Below, in pieces: positions 10,561 to 21,250 of a stretch of DNA of 64,000 nt. The stretch is from Trichostrongylus colubriformis (lineage: Eukaryota > Nematoda > Chromadorea > Rhabditida > Trichostrongylidae). Where the stretch lies: NCBI GenBank assembly GCA_963978905.1, contig OZ022256.1, positions 9,965,501 to 10,029,500 on the forward strand. Direction: 5' to 3'. Positions within the stretch are counted from its first letter, which is position 1. Each line of letters begins with the position of its first letter. Position numbers and translations under genes: made by a program. The notes under the pieces are model-generated. The model saw only the letters and a list, made by a program, of their open reading frames with translations, did not search any database and had not been told where the DNA came from.

Positions 10561-12389
10561 GCGGGCTGTGATATAGCACGTGGCAGCTGTTAAAGAAGGC
10601 AGCTTTTATAAGGATCGGGGGCAATATCCTCATCGGAATTTCGCAACATTTAGTCCCAGCTTTCATTTGCGTAACCCAGTTGAGGAGTTCTCATTACCCA
10701 CGTTACCCCTGTCAGTGTCACTGAGGGGCAAATTGCGTGCTTGGCCTTAACGGTCATTAACAACAGAGTCCAATTACGCCAGACGGTGACGGTGACGAAT
10801 GTGTAACAGGAGGAAAAACTGGGCCAACTTGCCAAAGTCTGAGGCAGCCACCCCCGCTGGCAGTTAATGCAAGACTGAGCGTGGAGCGGTGACTACCCAA
10901 TATGGATGCCCTTGTTTGCCTGCAACTGCTATGCACTCATTTCAGGGTGTGTGGGTCATTCCGACTCATTTAACAGTGGCACATACGCGGTGGGAATCTT
11001 GGAAAAAGCACGACAAGGTCCCACGCAAGAAAATACGCAAAACAGGCCGTCGCCTTTTTGGAATTATCGGTCACGCCATTTTGTTGCCTCTCCACTGTGG
11101 AACAGCAATTTAGTTCTTAAACAACCAATTCCGTTGGATTTCGAAAGTATCACATCACATTTATTTGAAGGCACTGGTGCAATAAAGGAAAGCAGATTTG
11201 GAACCGAAGTTCCCCGTAAATGAAATGGATAAATGGGTAATGGAACACTCCGACCAGTGGGTAATGCTAACGAAGTGAAAATTCCGTGGAACCGCGTGCT
11301 GAAGATAATAAGCAGTGACGTTTTATTTAAGTGAAATTAGTACTAACATAAGTAAAGTTTACAAAACAGAACAGCCTATCTACGATCTTTCCAGTCTACC
11401 TACTAACTCTCATGCGTGATCCTATGTGCGCAGTAGTATACGCCAGCCAACTAGTAAAAGGATAAAAAAGGACAAACTTTTCACTGTTAACCAATCCCTT
11501 CTGCAGGATGTGCCGCGCACTCTTATTCCATTCAGAATAGTGGTAGTTGGTGAGTGCGATTCGACCTATACAATGACTTGCGGGGCCGGCGGATGTACAA
11601 TTCAGTGCTTTTATCCTCCCCAACGAGTCTGGGACCAATTCACCTGCGCGGAGGGATAGATGGCTTACTTGGCGTGGGAGGGCGTTGATGTCGGAAATGA
11701 TCCCCGCAACATGAGAGTTGGGTGCACGCCACTGCTCACTAGACCACCTCCACCATAGGAAAGTATAAAAAAAGAGGGGTAAAATTACACAGGTACTTCA
11801 GGAGAGTAAGCCTGGGTGATTACTTAAAAAGGTCAGTGTAATGGCGGTAGGTTTGCAATATGAGCACACTGCGGCATGAACTGCTCGTGTCGAAACCGTA
11901 ATAAAAGCGAGACGAGCCGGACCAATACTCAAAAATAGACTTTCCCCGAAATTCTCATCTGTAGCTACTCTGTGACCCCAAAAATCACCGCCTCGCAGCT
12001 GTATACTGAATGTATCAGCTTGGTAATATCCGTTATGTGAAAACAGAATTATCAGATTTCATAATAAAATAAATAGCTGCTTAGTATTAGGGATAATAAG
12101 TTATGTTGCCATTCGATAAGCTATTTAAAAATGCGGAAATAGCCATAGAAGTGAAGAACAGCTCCTGTACACAATTCAACTGAAATGTTTAATTCATTTA
12201 GAGGACCATCTTATGAACCCCATCCGCCGAAATTTTCAAAAATTACAAGAAAAAAATATTGTGGAAATTTTCATACGTTAAAACAATAATTTGCAAAGAT
12301 CATGTGCAAAACGTGCAACGTCCGATGTGCAAAACAATGGTCCCGCTTCTCTCCTACAATGAGGAATGGTAGACCTGGACGATGCGGCC
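10561..12389. other. No recognised gene
   Basis: Overlapping frames at 10889-11223 and on both strands at 11396-11659 are short, mutually antisense and without known motifs. No repeat family was recognised. Confidence 0.3.
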
Positions 12390-12394
12390 TCTCT

Positions 12395-12515
12395 ATGGTG
12401 TGTGCCATTAGGACAGAAAGTCCCGTAGTAGTAGTTGCGTCTCAAAGCGATGACGATGTCTTACGCCATAACTTGAAAGGAATCGCTCAAAGGTACGGCG
12501 GAGGGGGGGGGGGGG
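12395..12515 (+). repeat. Dispersed repeat F, copy 1, ending in G13
   Basis: GTGTGCCATTAGGACAGAAA and GCGATGACGATG match copies at 31535-31755, 48250-48420 and 63308-63500. A run of 13 G (12503-12515) follows. Confidence 0.5.
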
Positions 12516-12599
12516 TCAAGGAAAAAGTGAGAACTGGGACTACATGTCTTATGAACTCAAATCTTCCACTCCATAAGAGGGATGTTGAGCGGAACACGC

Positions 12600-12740
12600 A
12601 TTGAAGAAGACCGGCTTAGGACCTTATCACGATCCTGCAGCACGAAGTGACGTCATGCAGCTCATCAGCCGGGCGAGTTGCCCACGAGCGCGGGACAACG
12701 TTCGCTTCCGGTTGATTTATCCTCTCTACCCCTCTGCAGT
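12600..12740 (+). repeat. Dispersed repeat J, copy 2
   Basis: Same orientation and landmark order as 7780-7965. The 110-codon frame that spans it (12601-12933) therefore lies largely in repeat sequence and is not supported as a gene. Confidence 0.5.
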
Positions 12741-12995
12741 CTATTCCCGGCTAGAGACACAGAGGGGCGCGAAGGGTACTGAGTATTTGAAGTTCTACTT
12801 TTTTCGCCATTTAATTTCGTTCTTTCTCGTTCTACTACCATATTTCACAATCCGCCAAACTACTCTTCCGGTGTCTTTTGGGACCGAAACAATACGGCGT
12901 CCCGTCTCGCACTCATTGGATGACGCCCGGTAGCGACCTCACAAATCATATTTTCTAGTGGCACCCCCTCATTCGCTGGTCCGATACCTGATTCC

Positions 12996-13372
12996 GGGCG
13001 TGTACACTTACCACAAATTTTCGCGCAGCCACGTATGGTGCCGGCGCCTCGGATTTCTTCGCGTGTGATTGCGTACATTGCAACACTCCCTTTGAAGGTT
13101 TCCGTCCAAATTAATTAATTCTCAATTCGGATTGTTATCATGTAATACTATGGTTTCTTTTACTTTTTATGTCACCATTTTGCCTTTTTAGGGCACAAAA
13201 GTTATTGTTTTTTAGATAATGATGAGATAAATAGCTATTTAACAGAGGACCTCCATGGTGTCAGACCCTTGCGTCCTGACCGAAGTTCCAACTGACCGGG
13301 GCAAGTCGTACTGACGGCACCGCAAGTGCGACATCGCAAAGCGAAAATTTGTCATAAATGTACACACCTCCT
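12996..13372. repeat. Foldback FB-3, copy 1
   Basis: The left arm has GTGTACACTTACC and CAAATTTTCGCGCAGCC. The right arm has GCGAAAATTTGTCAT and AATGTACAC, inverted. A second copy with the same arm order is at 53336-53592. Confidence 0.5.
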
Positions 13373-14079
13373 GATTCCTGCTCCTCGCAGGTAGGAAGGC
13401 AACATATACTGCCTTCATTGAGCATATATTACGAAGATTTCCTTTGAAAACTGAACATATAAGCTAGTATTTTGATGATTTCCCAGTCCCCCTCCCTTAA
13501 TGAAGACTATCGTTGTATGACGCTAAAGGCGGAAGTCAAGTAGGAAGTAACTATTCTAGTTATTCTAATGATGGCATATAAGTAACAGATTTCTGTTGAT
13601 AAGCTAAGATAAGCAGGCACCATGTCGATTAATATCGTCTAAGCAGAAATAGAAGGTACGTATAGTTTTTGCTTAAAACTTCATCATTTATGTTTTTGTT
13701 TCTTACGTAGGGAATTATATCCGTATAATTGAAGTTGCCTAGAATAGCGGAGCGTTGAAAACTATAAGGATGGCAGCATCTTCATGACGATTGACGTTAA
13801 TCGGCCTTGATAATTAAACCATAATGGTTGTTGATACGTCGTGAGAAAATCGCCATTTTTGTGAAGCCGTTGGCCATCTCGCTTAATTAACATGTAGCTG
13901 AATCGAAGTTTGACAAGCTCTGTAGATAGGCACAGCTGCAGAATTCTTCAGAGACATCGGGGAAAGGCAATTGCGACCTACGGTAACACTTGTAATTCGT
14001 CCAGTTGCCGCAATTGCACACACGACGTCTTGCAAAATGTCACAATTTATTCGAATTTATTCCGGTTTTTTTTTGCTAT
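13373..14079. other. No recognised feature
   Basis: AT-rich, no recognisable gene. A 75-codon plus frame (13910-14137) runs into repeat H. Confidence 0.4.
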
Positions 14080-14275
14080 GCACACCTCTTTTCCTTACTT
14101 AATCGCTTACTTTCCCTTTCATTGTTTCACTTATTGATTGCTGCTTATTTTCTCACTTGTTTGACATCACTAAATGAAAGCAAATTTACCCTACGCGACA
14201 TCAAATGACAATGACGTTGGACTTTTCAGCCTATCACAGTAATGGGCCACTGAAGCGTGCAGCTTGAGGTGAAGC
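14080..14275 (+). repeat. Dispersed repeat H, copy 2
   Basis: See the copy at 3290-3480. It shares TTGTTTCACTT, CCCTACGCGACATCAAATGA and GGCCACTGAAGCG in the same order. Confidence 0.5.
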
Positions 14276-14650
14276 TCCCCAGAACTGCAATAGCACCCTA
14301 AAGACACGTTTTTTGCGCGAGTTCCGCTACACCTTATCTCTCTGAGCTCGTGTGCTTGCTGACAGAGGATAATGTTTCCAAATTCGCTTTCCACGCTCCC
14401 GAAATGGAAGGGCAAGTGTGGGCTTCTTGAAGAGAACTGATCGAGACCATTGTACTTTTCGGCTTCATTGACTCATTTGCATCATTTGCAAGAACAGCCA
14501 GTGTTACCCTGCACAAGATATTACACACGAACTAATCTTATACAGCACTGCCTTTACGCTTAGTAAAGCCATTTATTCTCAGACATACTATTGGCTCCGA
14601 AACTCGATTACGAGAGTCACGGTCGTCATTTGTTGACTAGTGGTCAACTA

Positions 14651-15150
14651 CAGTAGCGGTCAAAAATATATGCGGTTTGGGATTTTGACCATAACTTTGT
14701 ACGGTGTTTGCATATCTCGCTCAATTTTTTTGTGTTTTGAAGGCAACTGTTATTCAATGAAATAAAGTATCTCAGCCGAGTAGGATGCAGTGTGAAGGTT
14801 GCAAAAATTATTTAACTGAAGCCACTGAAAATGGTCAACTCCGTGCCTCAGTGCTGTTAGGATTTGAAATAGCGTGCAACAAAGTCCCAGCTTCATTCCG
14901 TAATATTTTCTGCCCACCTGCCCGTTTCAATGAGTTATAAGCTTTTTATGGCCAATTGAATTTTTGAAAAGGTTTGGCTATTTTTAGAGTTTTTAGTTAA
15001 GTAAATTTTCCAATCTCAACACACACCCTACTTTGCTTCACTGAGTACCAGTTGCCTTCAAAAAACAAAAAAAAAGTTGAATAAGAAATGTAAACTTCGA
15101 CCAAAGTTATGGTTGGAATCCAAAACCGCATATATTTTTGACCGCTACTG
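14651..15150. mobile_element. Foldback FB-5 inserted in left arm of FB-4
   Basis: The ends are CAGTAGCGGTCAAAAATATA and its inverse TATATTTTTGACCGCTACTG. Each side is followed by TTTTGACCATAACTTTGT-like sequence (mirrored as AAAGTTATGGTTGG). It interrupts CAACTA/CGTCTG of FB-4, which is uninterrupted in the right arm at 19560-19573. The target TA is present on the left and has become CA on the right. Size 500 bp, Tc1-like CAGT ends, no coding capacity. Confidence 0.85.
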
Positions 15151-15875
15151 CACGTCTGTCGATAACAATTCAAAGAATGAGTAACATCCGGGAAAAGAAA
15201 GTCGTGCACGGTGGTTTGCAGTTCTGGATAAAGGTAAAATACACACGGGTTTCCAGACAAACGCGACACTTTTGGGCTCGCATTCAGTTCGTCTTTGAAT
15301 ACAGGGTGCGCAACGAATAATGCAACGTGGCAATAAACCTAATATGCATCACTGGCAAAAATGCAACAAAAGAAAAGAATGGAAAATGACAAAATTTAAA
15401 TATGATTCTGGACAATATATTATCATCACTCTTCAATTCGATTTCCTGATTTACATGGCGGTGCTTGGGATAAGAGTGATGACAGCACGTGAATCAGCAG
15501 GCGCCTAAGAGGTCTTCTTGAGCGCGAAATCTGTCGTTCCCCGAACATCAACGTGCCGTCATCCGAAATCAAGGAGGTCAAATGAGAACATATACATGTA
15601 TTGCTTGAATAATTATCATCCAGTTGCCGTTTCTTTTGTTGCATTCTTACCACAGATATTCGGTTTTCATCGTGTGACAGTATTTATTATGCGCCCTGTA
15701 ACAACTTCCACAGTTCAAGTGAACTTAAGACATTTCTCCATCACCTGCTAAGGTTAACAGCTCAGAGTGAAAAACTTGAAAACCTTCTGGTACCTGCATA
15801 TGCGCTCAGCTCTATGACGGTAGAGGCCAAAGCGCATCTACCTACTAGCTGTTTTCACCATCCTGAAGCAAAATA

Positions 15876-16909
15876 TTGGGTCATTCCATAAGTAGTGTCG
15901 TTTTTTTCAAGCAAAAATTTTTGCCACAAGTCACAAATTTTTGCAGCATATTATATATCATTCGGAAGAAAATTCTCTGCTCTACAAAATGGCATACTTG
16001 GTTTTTGATTATGTTAGAATGGCGCCGACATTTAGGCCGGCGAAGAGGTAGGTCCAGTAGACGAAAATTGGCCAAACCGGCAATCAATTGAAACACAATA
16101 TTTTACCTGAGGAAATCTAACCAATCATGTGTTCCGTACTTGGCCCCAACCTCTCCTGTAAGTTCCACCAGTCGGTTTCTCAAAAAGTCACGTCGCTCTT
16201 TTCCACATTTAGTTTTTCCGCCACAACTCGGTGATTTTAGACAATTTCTTCGAACAAAGGCAAGAAAATTTTCTCAACCAATCAGTTGAAAGAGTGGTGA
16301 ATTGTTGAGAACAGGTGGTGCCTAGGAACAGGGAAATACCATTGACCGGATTCCTTAAGTTTCTCATGGGAAAAATAAATTGTGAAAAATGTCAACTGGA
16401 CCCCTATCGCATGGTATAAAAACTCAATCAAAATCACAGCCAAAACAAACTAGAAAGATGTTTTTGATAGAGCAGAAAAAGTCCTTCGAAGTGGTTCATA
16501 AAACAACTCTAATCAAGAAGTTTGAAAGAGAAAATTTTATTTTGAATAAATGTGGGTGCTTTCGAAAAAAAGATTTTAGAAAAAGAACGACACGACTTCT
16601 TGATCAACTAAATATTGGAAATTGTAGAAGAGGTCAGGACTAAGTACGCGACAGATGACTGGTTGATTTTCCTAAATTGAAATATAGTGTTTCAATTGAT
16701 TGCCGGTTTGGTCAATTTTTGTCGGCTGGATCTACCTCTTCGCCAGCTTAAATGTCGGCCCCATTCTAACGAACTCAAAAACTAAACATGTCGTTTTGTA
16801 TACCAGGAGAACCTCTTCCAAGTGATATATGACATGCTGCGGAAACTTGTAATTTCATAGGAAAAATTTACGCTCGAAAAAAAACGACATTACTTATGGA
16901 ATGACCCAA
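15876..16909. mobile_element. Foldback FB-6 (TA-flanked)
   Basis: The ends TTGGGTCATTCCATAAGTAG and CTTATGGAATGACCCAA lie between TA duplications (15874-15875, 16910-16911). Mirrored arms of about 350 bp contain CCGGCGAAGAGGTAG, GGCCAAACCGGCAATCAATTG and ACCAATCATGTG-like blocks. The 84-codon frame at 16389-16643 sits in the loop and right arm, is lysine-rich and has no known domain. Size 1034 bp. TA target and end sequence suggest a Tc1/mariner relative; no transposase motif is visible. Confidence 0.85.
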
Positions 16910-16959
16910 TAGAATGCGTGGCGCACTTCACGAAAAATAATAGTAAGCATGAAAAAATT

Positions 16960-17550
16960 CTTAGTCCGCTTTACTCTTGGGATGAAGGTGGGATCTGAAA
17001 GAACGGTGCCTCCATGCTGATAAGGGAGGGATACCAGGTCGAGGTGGCCATTTGCAATGAGAAACATATCACACTTTCATACGCTGATTTCAAATTTGAG
17101 TGAAAATCTGTCAAACGATTCTCTGAAGGGAGTTATGGACATTTAGCTGAATAAATAATACTATTACATTGTACGTTCGGAAGCCCATAGTGCGCGAGCA
17201 AGACGTTTTAGTGCAAAGCCGGTGTGATTTTCGTGAGGGAACCGAATTACCTTATGGGACAAGTTTTAAGCCAATTTGAGATTTTCTTAAATACTTGAAA
17301 ATTCATGAGCGATTGAGTGGCAGCACATTGTACAAAGGTGAACCCAATGATCTTCAACCAACACATGATCTTATTCGGTGGTTGTTGCGAACATTTGGTG
17401 TCATGAGCACATTCAGCAGGTATTTCCAGATTACCTTTATCATGGTCGATTTTTCTTTTATGGAAATTTGTTGAAAAAAATATTACTTACCCCATGACCA
17501 CCCTTAATTTTCGAAGTCGGGTCAGAAACTCAATTTAGCTCAAAATTTGC
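16960..17550 (+). repeat. Foldback repeat E, partial copy in FB-4 loop
   Basis: It matches 29290-29770 over several hundred bases in the same orientation: CTGAAGGGAGTTA, CTGAATAAATA, GTACGTTCGGA.GCCCATAG, TTTGGTGTCATG and CCCATGACCACCCTT. The start, GGATACCAGGTCGAGGTGGCC, matches inverted at 30235-30262. Confidence 0.7.
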
Positions 17551-17879
17551 ATACACAGGTACCAGATTCCGCGGGGTCAGGGGTTTCCATGTTTTTCATT
17601 CTGAGTTGCGAACCTAGCAGGTGATGGAGAAAGGTCTCAAGTTCACTTGGACTATGGAGGTTGTTACTAGGTGCACAATAAATACCGTCACGCGGTAAAA
17701 AAAATACCAATTATTTCTGCCAAGGGTACAACAAAGAAAACGAGAACTGGATCGTAATTATCTATGGCAATTCTGAACAATATGTATGTCCTCATCACTT
17801 TTCGATTTCACCCTCTCGATTTTGGATGACGGCGCTTTAATGTTCGGGGTACGAGTCGAGTACTCAACGCAGGAAGCGG

Positions 17880-18040
17880 CGTCGACTCCCGTTGAAGGAC
17901 GGCTTTGAGGAGCTAAGCCTCGAAGAGGTGTTGCGCGGGCCTTCTCACCCAGATATCCCCAAACGGGTAGTTTAGAGGGTTAAGATCGAGCAAGGAATTT
18001 CTCCTCTGAGAAGACCGTCCTCAGGTGCTCGTTGGTTCAC
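17880..18040. repeat. Extra hairpin block in FB-4 right arm
   Basis: This stretch has no good counterpart in the left arm. Its ends (GAAGGACGGCTTTGAGGAG and CTCCTCTGAGAAGACCGTCC) are imperfect inverses, so it may be a further small insertion or a diverged arm segment. Confidence 0.35.
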
Positions 18041-18082
18041 GTGCTCTCATCACTCCTACCCCAAACATCGTCATTTAATATA

Positions 18083-19260
18083 TTGGGTTGAGGAATAAGT
18101 TCCCGCGGCTTCTTTAACCCCGTTTTTCACATTGTTCACTTCATCTTTCGACGAAGCTTATATGTGTTTTCGATAGAGCTCCTCTTGCTCTACAAAATGC
18201 TGCTATCTGTTTTCGATTTCTTCGACTACCTCATATTTATGAGGTTTGGAAATGAAATAAGCTGAAGGCAAAAAATTGGCTTTTGCGCACCTCATCATTC
18301 TCGTCTGCCGCCGAGATCAAAAATGTATGAGTATATAATTTTGATAGAGCTTTTTCAGCTCTACAGAATGCCACTACTTTTCATACAAGCTCAACTTTTT
18401 GCTGTTTTTAAGACTCACAAATGCAGTACTCGCAAAAGTGTGCACTTTCGTTATCTCCTCTTCCTCGCCTACCATCGAGATTGGAGAGGATGTGCATATA
18501 TGCATTCGATAGAGCTTTTTTTGCTCTACAAAATGGAATTCGAGGTTTCTGTTCGAATGAATTCTCGCCATTTTTGGATCATTCAAACGTCGACGAAATC
18601 GAGCACTTTCGTCACATGATGTCAAAAGTGCTCGATTTCGTCGACTTTTAAATGATCTAAAAAATGGCGAAAATTTATTCGAACAAAAACCGTAACAGTC
18701 TGCCACAAGAATTTATTTTCATTACGCAATTTTGAAATGAAAAACAGGTGGAAACTTATTCCTACATGCTTAAATACGAGAAGATACAAAAGAAGAGTGG
18801 TATCACCTTGTAGAGCAAAAAAGGCTCTATCGAATGCATATGTGCACATTCTCTCCATTCTCGATGGTAGGCGAGGAAGAGGAGATTACGAAAGTGAGCA
18901 CTTTCGCAATGTACCGCATTTGTGAGTCTTAAAAACGCAAAAAGTTGAGCGATTTGTATGAAAAGTAGTGGCATTCTGTAGAGCCAAAAAAGCTCTATCG
19001 AAAACATATGCACATACATTTTTGATCTTGACGGCAGACGAGAAAGATGAGGTGCGCAAGTGCCAATTTTTCGCATTCGGCTTACTTCATTTCCAAAGCT
19101 CGTAAATATTGGGTAGTGGAGGGAATCAAAAAACAGATAGTAGCATTTTGTAGAGCAGGAAAAGCTCTATCGAAAACATGTATGGGTTTTGTCGAAAGAT
19201 AAGGAGAACAATGTGAAAAACGGGATTAAAAAAACGGCGGGGACTTATTCCTCAACCCAA
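18083..19260. mobile_element. Foldback FB-7 with internal tandem hairpins
   Basis: The ends are TTGGGTTGAGGAATAAGTTC and GACTTATTCCTCAACCCAA. A TA precedes the left end (18081-18082), but GA follows the right, so the duplication has decayed. The arms of about 520-600 bp meet at a perfect inverted block (GTCGACGAAATCGAGCAC, 18590-18607, against 18629-18648). Each arm contains three diverged units of about 165-171 bp, each carrying a GATAGAGC...GCTCTACA hairpin. All frames here (for example 18374-18706) occur on both strands because of the palindrome and are not genes. Confidence 0.9.
18172..18535 (+). repeat. Three tandem hairpin units in FB-7 left arm
   Basis: The GATAGAGCT...(A)GCTCTACA(A/G)AATG hairpin starts at 18172, 18343 and 18508. 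The right arm repeats the set inverted, with hairpins at about 18808-18832, 18972-18999 and 19144-19171. Confidence 0.85.
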
Positions 19261-19583
19261 GAGAGGAGAACGAATCGAAGTGTGACGATGATGTATTTTT
19301 CAACTTATTATAAATTTTATCATATGAACCCCTTTTCCTTTGTTGCACTGTTGCCAGATACATAATAGTTATTTTACCACGTAGCATTATTTGTTGTGCA
19401 CGCTGTATTCGAAGATAGGAGAAAATGCAAGCCCAAAAGCGTCGCTTTTGTGTGGAAAATCCTTGTGTGCATTTTACCTTTATCTTAATCTGCAAATCAC
19501 CGTGTACGACTTCATTTTCCCAGATGACACTCATTCTTTGAATTGTTACTGAACTATCAACAGACGTAGTTGACCACTAGTCA

Positions 19584-19940
19584 TCATTATTTTACGGTCA
19601 GACGTTTGCGTTATAGTGTGAATGTGAAAGAAATTTTTTTTGAAAAATGACGTCGTCGGTCTGAGGAAGAATATCCGTGTCCACGACAAAGTTCAAGTAG
19701 GCCACGTCAGAGAACGGGAGTTGAATTTCAGTTGACATGACGCAAAGGCGACTAATGAAATTGACTAACGGCATTCATTTACTTAGCCAGAAGGGAAATT
19801 GTTTGTCCGTCGTCATCAGTTATGAAATCGACTTAGGAATTCCCGCCATCTGATTCTCCAACTGAATACAGTGCTACCTTTCGAGCTACTGCAGCGTCTG
19901 CGTCTACGGTGATGGCTATATAAATGGTCAATGCAATTAC
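19584..19940. other. No recognised feature
   Basis: No gene. A block near 19640-19710 (GTCGTCGGTCTGAGGA, GGCCAC) weakly resembles repeat H but is not called. Confidence 0.35.
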
Positions 19941-19964
19941 CACTGAACGTAGTGGAGATAGTTG

Positions 19965-20160
19965 TTACAAGTATGCTGAGTTATGGACAAAAGCTTCAGT
20001 TTCGGACGGGACTTGAACTCAGATCCTATTTTTCGGACATATGTGCTAATCCATTACACTACCGAGACCCCTTTTTCCCCTTACCTCAGCTTTTGAATGG
20101 TATATTTACCATAGCATATCACACGCATAACGTGTTAAGCCGGTTAGCCAATATCGGCAT
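19965..20160 (-). repeat. SINE-B copy 1, tRNA-like promoter
   Basis: On the minus strand an A box (TAGTGTAATGGATTAGCAC) and a B box (GAGTTCAAGTCCC) are correctly spaced. They are followed by the family body TTTTGTCCATAACTCAGCAT. The 5' flank AAAGCTGAGGTAAGG and the CATTCAAAAGC block are also shared with 56319-56470. It is not a functional tRNA gene: no CCA-adjacent acceptor pairing of proper length can be drawn. Confidence 0.7.
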
Positions 20161-20204
20161 CAAACCGTGAAGCTAAAAGCTTGAGTAGATTGCTTATGAC
20201 ATTT

Positions 20205-20285
20205 ATGAATTTCGATAGCTGCTGATTTCCATCGAAGCCCGTGATGCGAAAGTTGTTACAAATATGCTGAGTATTGAGATAATTT
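20205..20285 (-). repeat. SINE-B tail fragment
   Basis: CCCGTGATGCGAAAGTTGTTACAAATATGCTGAG matches the tail at 21113-21146 and 38705-38755. The promoter part is absent. Confidence 0.55.
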
Positions 20286-20289
20286 TTAT

Positions 20290-20780
20290 GAGTCTCCCTA
20301 GACGGAAGTATGTAGTGCGAATATTCGCAACTGTGAAGGATCATTTGGTCTGGTTGTGAATCGTTCCGCAGCAAGATTTCACAGGGGAAGGATATCAGGT
20401 GTATTACTTGCTCGCCCTAACTTGCGCCAGGCGGTTTTCCACTTAATGGTGCTAAAGCTTGGAATACAGCCTTTATTAGGAAATGATACTGAATCTGACG
20501 CACATGTACTATATCACAAGTCCCAATCTTGCACCGTGGAGAGCTTGCTCAGACCGCCATACCCCTTCTTGACCAGACGTATTCGAGGGAGACGATCCTT
20601 TCTTGTCAGTGCAGAAGACGAGCGAATAGAAGCGGAAGAGCCCCCGGAATCGGAATGCACGCATCGCCTGTTAGTGCACCAGATCAACCAGAATCGAGAG
20701 TGATTACCTGGAAGGCTCATAATGTGTCATGGATAATAAATGCGTGAGTGAACCTCTGAATCAGCCGTAGCGCTAGCTAT
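20290..20780. other. No recognised gene
   Basis: Frames on both strands at 20356-20747 overlap each other; none has a known motif. Confidence 0.35.
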
Positions 20781-21065
20781 ACCAAGTAGAAGTGGCCATT
20801 TGCAATGAGTCAGATGCCATTCAGACGCTTTTGAGTTTGTATTGCAAATCTGCCGAGCGATTCTATGAACGGAGTTATGAAGGTTTTCCTAGATGCACCA
20901 GTTCCACGTGTGTAAGCGTGTCCCTCGCCCACCTTGCAAATGAATTCAAGGGAAGCTTAATGCTTGCATCAGCATAGCACAAAGGTAGTCGCGGCGGTTC
21001 TCTTGTGGTGGGACCATTTATTGATTCCCCATACGAGCACCTTCCTTGTTCTTCGTAAGACTTTC
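20781..21065 (+). repeat. Foldback repeat E, partial copy 2
   Basis: It is an inverted match to 29985-30262. Shared are GTGGCCATTTGCAATGAG, TTGCAAATCTGCCGAGCGAT, GATGCACCAGTTCCACG and TGTGGTGGGACC. Confidence 0.65.
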
Positions 21066-21084
21066 TCTTTTAATTCGATATTTT

Positions 21085-21250
21085 TGCTTTTTGTTTGCTG
21101 CTGTTTTTCACCGCAGCCCGCAATGTGAAAGTTGTACAGGTATGCTGAGTTATGGGCAAAAGCTGTTACTAGTATGCAGCAGTGCATGGAAAGCATGGAA
21201 TGCGAGTTCGAGTCCCGTCAAACCGAAACTTTTGCCCATAACACAGCATA
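21085..21250 (+). repeat. SINE-B copy 2, interrupted and partly palindromic
   Basis: A tail-like start (AGTTGTACAGGTATGCTGAG) leads into a B box (GCGAGTTCGAGTCCCGT) and then the inverse tail (TTTTGCCCATAACACAGCAT). It is broken by FB-8 at 21251. The remaining end, CTTGTAACAGCTTTC, resumes at 22366. Confidence 0.65.

Larger units (their letters stand above)
14634..19583. mobile_element. Composite outer foldback FB-4 with three insertions
   Basis: The ends are TGACTAGTGGTCAACTAC on the left and GTAGTTGACCACTAGTCA on the right. Behind them both arms carry CAATTCAAAGAATGAGT, GTGCACGGTG (or GTACACGGTG), GCGACACTTTTGGGC and CATCACCTGCTA, in mirrored order. The left arm is about 14634-15812 and holds the insertion 14651-15150. 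The right arm is about 17550-19583 and holds 18083-19260. The loop holds 15876-16909 and repeat E. A TA flanks the inner edge of CTAG on both sides, so a TA target is possible. No transposase is seen. Confidence 0.8.

Noticed and set aside
18323..19076. Group of 76-110 codon frames on both strands
   Set aside because: All fall in the FB-7 palindrome; the plus and minus products are near copies of each other.
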